Assembly: GCF_949628265.1 (NCBI RefSeq)
Contig: NC_088789.1
Location: 30,621,883 to 30,685,882, forward strand
Source of the DNA: Cloeon dipterum
Taxonomy: Eukaryota; Arthropoda; Insecta; Ephemeroptera; Baetidae
Reading direction: 5' to 3'
DNA: 64,000 bases
Part shown: positions 55,155 to 64,000 of the stretch, piece by piece
Numbering within the stretch: position 1 is the stretch's first letter
Layout of the letters: every line of letters starts with the position of its first letter
The notes under the pieces: generated by a model
Told to the model about the DNA's origin: nothing
The model's database searches: none
The model's input: only the letters and a program-made list of their open reading frames with translations
Position numbers and translations under genes: made by a program

Positions 55155-56113
55155 TTCAGCTAGACCACCTGAACCTGAATTGAAGGTTGCAGGTGGCTAG
55201 GTGATTGAAGCGCCGCTCTCAGGCAGAAAATCGCATATTAACAGCGGTTAAATTTGAACAAAAACAGTTTTTCTACCAACAGATGTTTGTGTCGGAAACT
55301 AAGAAACTCACTTCTTAAATTTCATTTGCTGTATTAAATTAATCAAATTAATAATAAAAAAACTCCATTTATGTTGAATAAAACTTAAAATTGGCGGCAA
55401 CTTGGGCCTCCAAACCGCATTTCACTTCAACGGTAATTAAATTTATTATTTGGATTCCTAGAGATCAAGCAGGGAGAAAATTGGCAAAGGAAAAAACAAT
55501 AAAATATTGATCATATTAGAAATGCAATTAATTTATAAAAATCACTGCAGTATATAATTTTTTATTTCATAAAAACAAAAGGCCCAAATTAAAAAAAACA
55601 ATAATTATATTTTTATGGTTTGTAATGTCCGATGAGGCGCACTAATTGTCTTCTTAAATAAATCTAAATATCCAAGAAGTACAATAACAGGCCGAGAGGT
55701 GCTCCGGAGGACCGACCTTCTACTGCTCGATATTTTTCGCAGCTTTTGAGCACGCGCAGCTTTTATATAGAAGCAGGCGTTTCAATGAAGGTGCAGCGAG
55801 GCAAAAATACGAAAAATACTGGCCACGCAGAGCCCAGCTCATCTTGTTTCGAGAGTTTTTTTCTGCTCCAAGATATTACCGCAATTGCTGCACTATTTAA
55901 ACTTTGTAGCATGAATAATTGAACCGCCATAGTGCGCCACCTGAAGGTTAGTTGATGCAACTACGGTGTTTACTGTCCCTCCAAACAGCTGAACTGCCTC
56001 AAGGTGAAAACCACCCGTGCGACGTGCGTGATTTGATCAAATACTTTTCGTCTTATAATCGAGTAAAAATCGAATTTTACGCGTTACGAACGTAAGCCAC
56101 GTAGGTTTTGGCC
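55155..56113. other. Intergenic between divergent genes
   Basis: 5' flanks of zinc-finger gene 2 (minus) and the F-box/LRR gene (plus). The promoter for each should lie here but no diagnostic motif was identified. Confidence 0.4.
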
Positions 56114-59100
56114 ATGGACTTGGACCAGGGTTTGGTGAAAGAAGCCGAGCACCTGCGGCAGAGACAAATTGCCGCGAACAAAATCAGACGGATCGCATGG
56201 CAGTATGGAGTTTGTCTCACCCTCGACTTTGAAGCCCATAAAATTGTGGATTTGCGTGAGTATTTCTTCCATTAAAAATATTTCAATTCACCGCAGTTGC
56301 ATAAACCCTAAGTGTTCGAAGCTGCCAACAGATGGCGCCACCGTAGACTTTCGATTTTAAGGCACTTCCGCTGCGATTTCAGACTCAATCGAGCTACTGT
56401 GCATTCTTCAATTAATTTGCTAATTTTTGACGAGCTGAAAACCAAAATCGGTTCAGCCAATCGCCGTGGAATCGTGAAAAACTATTTTACGAAATAAAAA
56501 AATATTTTCCAAAACGTTTCTACGGCGAATGGCTGAACCGATTTTGGTTTTCAGTACGTCAAAAAAAAGCAAATTAATAAAAGAATGCAAAATAGCTTGA
56601 TCGAGTCTGAAATCGCAGCGGAAATGCCTGAAAATCGCTTAAAACACAATTTTTTAAGAAAGCCTGTGGTTGCGTCATCTGTTGGCGGCTTCGAACACTA
56701 AGGGTTTATATGCAACTGGTCAATTCTATATTAAAATATTCTGAGAGAGGCAAACTTCAATACAAATTAGGAAGTTTCTAGACGTGAAGTTTGGTATAGC
56801 GGCCCGATTTTTCCTATAAACTTTCGATTTTTCTTAGTTATACTCCGGCTGTTGGGGTAATTAAGGGAGCACCCTAGCTAAAGTAACGTTTGGATCTCTA
56901 TAGTTATATCAAAAATCTCTAAGTTATATTGTAGAGTTATTTAGGTTTTACTCAGTTAATATCCATTGTTAATAGGATATTTTCGGAAGAGTTTAATTAA
57001 TATATGAGCTCGACATCATTGTTTATAATAATATTGATTAATTATGTTAATTATTATCAATATTATAAACTCAATGTCTGCAGCTGCAAATCCAACAGTT
57101 ATTTTTTCTTATTGCAGCAAAGGAATTGATTTTGAAGGTGGTCGGCCATTTAATGACCAAAAACTGCTCCAGTCTGGATCGCACTGTTGATGATATGAAC
57201 ATTGTTATGATGCCTGCTTTCCAACTGTGGCTTGCCAACATGCCAAAGGTGATCGACTTGACGGCGTTCATGTCATTTTCTCCCAGAAGCCATAAATATA
57301 ATTTCTTCAAAGAGGTAAAATAATCTATTTTCCCTATTTTCTAATATGACGAGTTTTTTTAGTAGAATTTCCCAAAGTGCCAGCTAATTTCTGGGATTTG
57401 TAAATATACATGGCAAAATTTATTATTTTTCCTATTTTGAATTTGAGAAAAAACCCTTTTCTAAATTAAGCATATAGGGGTGAGATGAAGATTTAGATTT
57501 TTGGCTTTAAAGTTTAAACAAAATGATGTTATTCAAATTAATAGTGGTGCCAAATTAATATAATTATTTCAACGCTTTTTATACTATAATTCCCTGCTTT
57601 GTCATCCATTACAGGCATTGGCTGCAATATCTAGAAATGTTCCGCAAGTAGAGGAACTGCTATGGGAAGTACACGAACCTACCAGATATGTCGATTGCAT
57701 CCTCGTGGACAGTGAAATATTGGATGCGTTAGGCCAACTAAGTCAGCTGAAAACTCTGAGTATCAGGGAAAAGTTTAAGTTCCGTCTGCGTGACTTGATT
57801 AATCTTGGCAATCAACTACCGAATCTTCAGAGCCTCTCCATCATCTTGGAGGAGGATATGAATCTTAGAACCTTCAACCATCAAGACCCTATAGTCGCAC
57901 AGTTGAATATGAGCTTGCGAAAATTGAAAGTACTCATATATGATAGAGAAACCCGAGAAAACAGACCGATTGAGTTGGAACTTTACTTCTTTTTCATGCT
58001 GCATCTGTGCAACGTTCATATCATTGACTATTGTGATGAGAATAATATAGTATATCGAAACCATTTCGAAGCTATGACGGAAGACATCACTCGGCAAAAT
58101 TACGTACATACACAAAATTTACGTAACTTTAAAGTTGCTGTACATAACAAGAGTACCTTTTTCTTTCGCCCTGGCTCTCAAATTCTTCGGAGATTTCCTC
58201 ACGTCCTTCACCTTGAGGTAATTATCATAAAATTTGAAGAATATTTATTTCGTTAGGACGTTTGCAAACGCTGACGCCGCACATTTATTTTGCAATTTTC
58301 GGCCAACTCCCGTGTACGAACAAAATCGCACAAAAAACTGCAGCATATTAATATCACAAATTCCGATATTCAGCAAAAGAGTAGAACATATATGAGAGCA
58401 TATAATAGTATATTTTAGTTTGTTTGCGTGTCGCAGCGAAAGCCTTGTTTATCAAAAGGTTTCCTATATCGTAATGTGATTTGATTTTTAATTTATACAT
58501 GTTGTCAAACTTTATTTTTCAAATCTGTTACAGGTTAAGATTATATCCAGGGAGGACAGCGAGCCGGAAAGACAGATGGACATTAAAAACTATGAGAAAT
58601 ACCTGATGCTGTTTGACAACATCATAAGTTTGAATCTCGGCTGGATACCTCCATCCGTTGTCTTGCTCTTCCTTGGAAAATACGGACATGGCCTGAAAAC
58701 ACTGTACATCATGAACTTCCGCTCTAGCGGGACTCCCTTATTAAATTTGTCTCCCCACGAGATACTGACTCTGTGTCCGAGTCTGGAAAAACTGGTGCTA
58801 AAAGGAGAACGCTTTTGTGAACCAATGGAGGAGCCCATTGCTTTATACACCACATTAAAAGAGCTAGAACTGGTCATGTAAGTATTTCAACTAAGATTTT
58901 GAAAGGTGTCTTCTAAATATATCAACGTTTTTTAGGATTCCGATGGACGAATTTCCGCTGGAATCTATTCTGCACGCGCCAAACTTAGAGAAACTGACGC
59001 TGGGTGCAGTAGTGTTGGACGGCACGTTAATTAGGAACGTGACCACTTTGTTGACCGAAAAGAAAATCCTGCAACGGCTAAAATCTCTTAGAATTGTCAC

Positions 59101-59392
59101 TAAACTCCGCCTCTTCGTCAGTGTCAATTTCGATATAGTACGTGAAATGTCCAGGTTAATCAAATGTGCTGTTGCTTCACTGCCAACATTGACGATGGTC
59201 AAATATGACCTGGACGTCTCTAATTTTGGCTACTCGTTGCTAGCCAAAAGCTTGCGGGATAGGAGGCTGACGAATGAGGAAATTCCAGGCATTGCACTGT
59301 TTTTCGAAGGCGTCCAACTGCAAAATATTCAGGAAGACATCGAACAGTTTGTTGATGAGGAACTGATCAGCATTCTTGACAAGTATGACTAA
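56114..59392 (+). CDS. F-box/leucine-rich-repeat-like protein, 5 exons, 580 aa
   Basis: Exons 56114-56255, 57118-57314, 57615-58217, 58534-58877 and 58936-59392 join cleanly (phases 1, 0, 0, 2) to 581 codons. After a 45-residue N-terminal helix-like region comes an F-box start, DLPKELILKVVGHL (residues 46-59), created across the first splice. The rest is irregular leucine-rich repeats: LSQLKTLSIREK, LPNLQSLSI, LKTLYIMNF, CPSLEKLVLKGE, TTLKELELVM, APNLEKLTLGAVVLDG. Such proteins bind Skp1 through the F-box and recruit targets to SCF ubiquitin ligase through the LRRs; the target here is unknown. The C-terminus is acidic (EDIEQFVDEELISILDKYD). Intron 1 carries a palindromic MITE (56290-56720). 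AATAAA at 59423. Two broken relatives lie at 24330-24990 and 46499-48292. Confidence 0.8.
56290..56720. mobile_element. Palindromic MITE, copy H, within intron 1 of the F-box/LRR gene
   Basis: CAATTC duplicated at 56284-56289 and 56721-56726. Left end ACCGCAGTTGCATAAACCC, right end GGGTTTATATGCAACTGGT. Full hairpin. The insertion starts 34 bases after the exon 1 donor and leaves both splice sites intact. Confidence 0.9.
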
Positions 59393-59422
59393 TTTTGTAA
59401 TGCTGGATGTATATTTTAAGGA

Positions 59423-59428
59423 AATAAA
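59423..59428 (+). promoter_or_regulatory. Poly(A) signal AATAAA of the F-box/LRR gene
   Basis: About 30 bases after the stop codon at 59392, so the 3' UTR is very short. Confidence 0.6.
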
Positions 59429-60220
59429 AAGAAAATATACATCAACTTTTTAATAATTATTTTATGTACCCTATTTTTCTTAATTAATTGTCATCCTTTA
59501 TTGATATCCAATGAAAGCTGCTTAAAATCGTTAAGAATCGGTGGGCTTCCCTTTTTAAAAGATATTATCACCAACTCACCTTTTGCGTAACTGCTATATA
59601 CATGTCTAAGTTTCTAGAGTTAATCAGGTTAAGCAGATTAAAACAAAAAACCCTCAATAAATTGTCCAATTATCAATTAATTTTATACATTCGTACCGCG
59701 CAGAACGAAAATAAAATCCTAAAAATTATGTAAAAGCTAGCAAAATGAAAAAATAGGAAATACCGTGATGAAACTTTTTTAACTAACAACAGCTTTTCAA
59801 ATTGTGTTAATTGCAGTACTGGAACTCAATTATTTATCACTTTCCTGCAAATTAATTCGTCCTGTAGGATGGCTCTTTTAAAATTAAAAAGCTAAGAGAC
59901 AAAAATAACGCTGAACCTTTTGGTTAGAACCACAAAATATATGGTAAATTTTAAATAAGGAACTAATGCATCATGAATAGTAAGTACTAAATGAGTATTT
60001 AATAGTCCAGTCGTTAGGCTTGATAAATATATTTTTTGGAATTCAAAAGAAATTAAAAACCTTTTTTCCTGTTTTCATGGTGGCGTGTTTTCCGATTTTA
60101 TGAATAAAATTCGATTGCGCATTCAGGCGGACGACACACGTTCATCGACTCGTCGCCAAGAAAACACCAGTGCTGAAGTGAACTTTCGATTTGGTGCGGG
60201 GATAGTCTACTGCTGCCACG
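59429..60220. other. Intergenic; 5' flank of the RCC1-repeat gene
   Basis: AT-rich with a more GC-rich stretch from about 60115 just before the RCC1 ATG. No core promoter motif was recognised. Confidence 0.4.
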
Positions 60221-61976
60221 ATGTTGGACATTTTGGACAAGTGGGACATTTTTAAGACGCTGAGCGACGAACTGAAACGGAATATCAGACATGCATTTGC
60301 AAATGGTGAGCTTTAAAAGTATAAAAATGTTTTATAAAGCTTATTGAACTGCGGCCAAACCAAGGAAGAAAATTGAAAATATTATGTTCAATTTCTGGAA
60401 CCTTATTTTTGACAAAAGTATATTCATTTAATTTCCATTGCCTGTAGCTAAATTCAAAGCTTTTTGTAATTTTGTTTTGAGCGTTGATAAATCCTCAGTT
60501 TCAACATGCATACTCTCATTTTTACTAATTAACGTTTTTTTAAAGATGATAGCGCAATTTACGTGACGAAAGATGATGAAGTTTTCGGCTTTGGGAAAAA
60601 CTTATTTGGATTTCTGGGTACTGGCGACAGGAAACCACGCACAGAGCACACGAAAATTGATCAATTATGCGGACAAAATATTCAAGGTGATGGTTAAGGA
60701 AAATTATTGGTGTGGCTCCCTAAAATAACATGGAGTGTTTTTCTTCAGATTTGCAATTCTCAGAATACACATTTTTTGCGATTTCTGCTTCCGGCTCAGT
60801 TTTCGCCTGGGGAAGAAATGCTGATGACGGCCAGCTTGGATTGGGTACATATGAAAACACCTGGATTCCTACCAAAATCGAAGGAATTTTGGCAACAAAA
60901 AGAGTTGTGCAAGTGGCCTGCAGTCATTGCCATACTCTGGCTTTGACATCAGAAGGAGAGGTTTAAATAAAAATCAAAATAATTAAAAAAAAACTAACAG
61001 TTTCAAAATAAGGTCTTCTCGTTTAGTTTTAATCAAGACGGGCAGTTAGGCCTGGGACACGGAAGAAAACAAAATCTTCCGATGAAATTGGACTTTCCTG
61101 CTGCTGGGAGAGTTGTGACCTCCATCGCTTGTGATAATTTCTCATCTTTAGCACTCCTAGACACCGGAGAGGTGAATTTAATATCTATTATATGTGTCTT
61201 CTTCGAAAGCAGTATCGTGTTTTTCAAAGCGGCTGCTATTTCTCGATATGTATGTTTTCTTAATTATTCAATCATTAATTTTAAAGGTATTTGCTTGGGG
61301 AGACAATCCAGATGGCATTTTGGGCCAAAGTGAAGAAGTACAGGATCAAAATATTCCTTGTAGAGTGCCCGGCTTGAATGGCATCACAATTACAAGAATT
61401 GTTTGTGGCACAAATCATGTCCTAGCTTTGTCCAACGACGGAAAAGTCTATTCTTGGGGATGTAATTTTTTGGGCCAGCTTGGAAATGGAACTTTAGGAA
61501 TAAGTTCACACCAACCAACTTTGGTATCTGGAATTGTTGGCAGGTCAGATGAAAATTAAAAGGGCAATACTTATTCATGATTAATGAAATGTTTACCTGA
61601 AAAAATTTGTACAAATCTATAATAATTTTGTTTCTAATAGAGTTAGAGACGTAGCCACATATTACGAAGAATTTGTTAGTGCTGCGGTCACAGAAGCAGA
61701 TGAAGTTTACGTATGGGGTTGCTTCTATGGTAGGATTTTGAATCTTATTAACACATAATTAAAAAAAATACCATCTCATAATCTCCATTAGAAGATGAAG
61801 ACATTTTGATCCCGAAAAAAACCTCATTCACATCGCTGGAGGAAGTTTTTGCGCATATACCATTTAAGGAATTCAAATCCCAGGCGGATTTTTTAGATGA
61901 GTCGATCGGTGAAAATAACACTACCAACGAGAGTGATGATGATGATGAATCTTTTGGAGATTACGACTGTTTTTGA
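60221..61976 (+). CDS. RCBTB-like RCC1-repeat protein, 7 exons, 375 aa, no BTB domain
   Basis: Exons 60221-60305, 60546-60686, 60749-60960, 61013-61171, 61287-61543, 61641-61729 and 61792-61976 join in frame to 376 codons. The N-terminus (KWDIFKTLSDELKRNI, then AIYVTKDDEVFGFGKNLFG and FLGTGD) matches the start of RCBTB1/2 proteins. RCC1 blades are seen around residues 40, 91 (GSVFAWGRNADDGQLGLGT), 147 (FNQDGQLGLGHG), 200 (VFAWGDNPDGILG), 252 (KVYSWGCNFLGQLGNGT) and 305 (DEVYVWG). RCBTB proteins continue after SFTSLEEVFA with a BTB domain that binds cullin-3. Here the chain instead ends in an acidic tail (ESDDDDESFGDYDCF). It is therefore a shortened paralogue, or an alternative isoform. The second blade lacks its first Trp (FGFG). 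AATAAA at 62106. Confidence 0.85.
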
Positions 61977-62105
61977 AGCTATGCATGGGGCACACGAATG
62001 CTGTTGTGAAGAGTGACGGCTTCAAGCTCTGAATGGAGATATCGCCTCAGCAAATTATGAGATTTATTCTGCTGAGAGAAGCAGAAAATGTGGATCCTTA
62101 TAACC

Positions 62106-62111
62106 AATAAA
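62106..62111 (+). promoter_or_regulatory. Poly(A) signal AATAAA of the RCC1-repeat gene
   Basis: ACCAATAAATAATG, 130 bases after the stop codon. Confidence 0.55.
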
Positions 62112-62183
62112 TAATGTTTTTCTTAGAACACGTGTGTTTTATCACTGTGAGTTTCCTCATGATGCTTGCTGCTGGGAGAATAA

Positions 62184-62208
62184 CCCCCCCCCCCCCCCCC
62201 AGCCCCCA
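62184..62208. repeat. Poly-C tract
   Basis: A run of about 18 C followed by AGCCCCC. Such tracts are unstable and their length is often misread. Confidence 0.9.
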
Positions 62209-63368
62209 CATTGCCATCCACAAGAGATCGAGGCAACAGTGCGGGCTTAGAGCTTCTCACTCTCCTTATATTCTACGTCAAAATATTTTCTGTTAAGCAC
62301 AGGAATTTTTGTTCTGACTATTAATAAATATGATAAAATATAGGTTTTGTGAATATATAAAAAAATGAGACAGTAATAATTTTACACAAAAGAGGAGGCC
62401 ATGAATAATTAAAACCCTCGGCGCAGGAGGGGAAAAACTACGGATTTTTCTCAAAAATATATAAAAGCACAAGCAAAGCGTGAAATTTCAAGAATAGATT
62501 GTTTCTTGTCAGTCAATGGTATAATTTGCAAATTAATTAATTACAATTAATTGAAATAGGAGTGAAATAAATTCTTGGGGTTCCACACAGTGCAGCAATG
62601 AGAGATTATATTAATTAGTTCATATTTTAGTGCACTTTTTATGCTCCGGTTGCGGGGAATATTCTAAAAACGTTACATTTGTGGAAGGAGAAAAAATTAT
62701 TTCTCTCCGTCTTGCTAGCGAACAGAATAAGCTCAAGCATCAGAGAGTGCGGCAGTGCGTCGGCAGCTTCTGTCAGAAAAACACTCACTCACTCACTCAT
62801 TCCTGTCTCAGCGACGCAGCAGAAAAATTCTCGCCACAAACCGCATTGAAATATAGTGAGTAAATTGTTAAGATTTTTGTCCAGGCATTTTTATGATTTC
62901 TGATATCCAAAGAATTTTATTAATTGAAACGACTGACCAGTAGTTGGAATTTTTATTATTTTAAAGATTATTAAGATTTGAAGCAGGTAAACAGGTGAAT
63001 TAAAGAATTGTCGAAAAGTGCGAAAAACTTTCGAAAATTTCCATTAATAACTTGAATTTTTGAAATAATATAACGCCCGAGTATTTTCTCCATCCTTAAA
63101 TACCACGAAAAGTTGCTGTTGGGAAAGAATTTTCGAAAAATATTCTGACAAAATAACAGGCCCCTATATATCAATCATGTTCACTTTTGAATAGCCGCCT
63201 AGCGGCAGACGGGAAAACTAGCCAGCGGCAATATTATACAACTTATGGGTAATGAATTTTCTACAGGTTTGAACTTGAATAGGGTTGTAACCCTGATTTT
63301 CAAGAGAAATTTTTCAAAAAGGATTGAGGCCTTAGTATTCAGTGCTCTCTCGTTAAACTCTTCTATTC
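62209..63368. other. Intergenic, nothing firm
   Basis: 62630-62860 has slightly more coding-like composition and a (ACTC)n stretch (CACTCACTCACTCACTC), but no supported exon. Confidence 0.4.
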
Positions 63369-63795
63369 ACCAGTTGCATAAACCCTAAGTGTTCGAAGCC
63401 GCCAATTAACAGATGGCGCCAGCGTAGACTTTCGATTTTAAGGCACTTCCGCTGCGATTTCAGACTCAATCTAGCTACTGTGCATTCTTCAATTAATTTG
63501 CTAATTTTTGACGTACTGAAAACCAAAATCGGTTCAGCCAATCGCCGTAGAATCGTGAAAAACTATTTTTTGAAATAAAAAAATATTTTCCAACGTTTCT
63601 ACGGCGAATGGCTGAACCGATTTTGGTTTTCAGCTCGTCAAAAAAAGCAAATTAATTAAAAAAAGCAAAATAGCAGGATTGAGTGTGAAATCGCAGCGGA
63701 AATGCCTTAAAACCGCTTAAAACAAAATTTTTAAGAAAGTCTGTGGTTGCGTCATCTGTTGGCAGCTTCGAAAACTAAGGGTTTATGCAACTGGT
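63369..63795. mobile_element. Palindromic MITE, copy I
   Basis: ACCAGTTGCATAAACCCTAA to GGGTTTATGCAACTGGT, flanked by CTATTC and CAATTC (one mismatch in the duplication). Full-length hairpin, close in sequence to copies D, F and H. Confidence 0.9.
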
Positions 63796-63861
63796 CAATT
63801 CTAATTTATTTTTATTTACAATAGGCACGTTTTTATAATTCGATTATTTTATTCTTTCAGT

Positions 63862-64000
63862 TTGCCAGGTTCAAAGCTACGAGAGTAGAACCTATGGAAT
63901 TTTCCCTACGAAATATGGGCACAATGAGTGAGTTTAAATTAAAAAAGGTTTTCCAATAACATTTAATTATTTGTTGCATCTTTCAGGAAAGAGGCCCAGA
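63862..64000 (+). CDS. Possible exons of a gene running off the window
   Basis: After TTCTTTCAG an exon (to 63927, donor A/GTGAGT) reads FARFKATRVEP then MEFSLRNMGTM. After the next TTTCAG it continues in phase as RKEAQ to the window edge. Splice sites and phase agree, but the stretch is short and the family is not recognised. Confidence 0.35.

Overview
This is eukaryotic nuclear DNA, almost certainly from an arthropod and probably an insect. Coding regions are split by short introns with GT-AG borders, intergenic DNA is AT-rich, and the recognisable families are typical of insects: ZAD-type C2H2 zinc fingers, DM9-repeat proteins, an F-box/LRR protein, a BTBD9 relative, an RCBTB-like RCC1 protein and a BET-type bromodomain protein. 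Species cannot be fixed from the sequence. No rRNA, tRNA or CRISPR was found. Exon joins were worked out by hand from splice sites and reading-frame phase, so exact starts (especially first exons) are less certain than internal exons.

Layout. 0-1.1 kb: decayed BTBD9-like gene. 1.1-8.4 kb: repeats plus a small three-exon gene for a lysine-rich 102-aa protein (4327-6180). 8.8-11.0 kb: a DNA element with 20-bp inverted ends and AGATTAATC-like motifs crowded near both ends. 11.2-16 kb: foldback elements and a two-exon gene for a basic 113-aa protein (12511-13354). 16.6-19.4 kb: caspase-like remnant, then a Ser/Arg-rich gene fragment with a tandemly duplicated 126-bp exon. 19.8-23.8 kb: CA microsatellite, a dispersed repeat, a 2.1-kb satellite of 67-bp units and a GC-rich island. 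24.3-25 kb: minus-strand LRR pseudogene. 25-30.6 kb: mostly repeats. 30.8-32.7 kb: intact bromodomain gene. 33.4-43.7 kb: tandem duplication, each copy carrying a roughly 1.1-kb palindrome and a DM9 gene, broken up by transposons. 44-50.7 kb: repeats and an F-box/LRR pseudogene. 51.6-55.2 kb: two convergent, inversely duplicated ZAD zinc-finger genes, one frameshifted. 56.1-59.4 kb: intact F-box/LRR gene. 60.2-62.0 kb: RCC1-repeat gene. 63.4 kb: another foldback MITE, then exons of a gene that runs off the end.

The genes do not form a pathway; the theme is birth and death of duplicated genes amid foldback DNA elements. Nine copies of one long palindromic MITE, four 111-bp copies of a second element, several CCAAT/E-box palindromes and a giant palindrome give a very high density of hairpin-forming DNA. 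Three F-box/LRR loci (one intact, two broken), two zinc-finger copies (one intact, one broken) and two DM9 copies (both intact) show successive stages of duplicate-gene fate.
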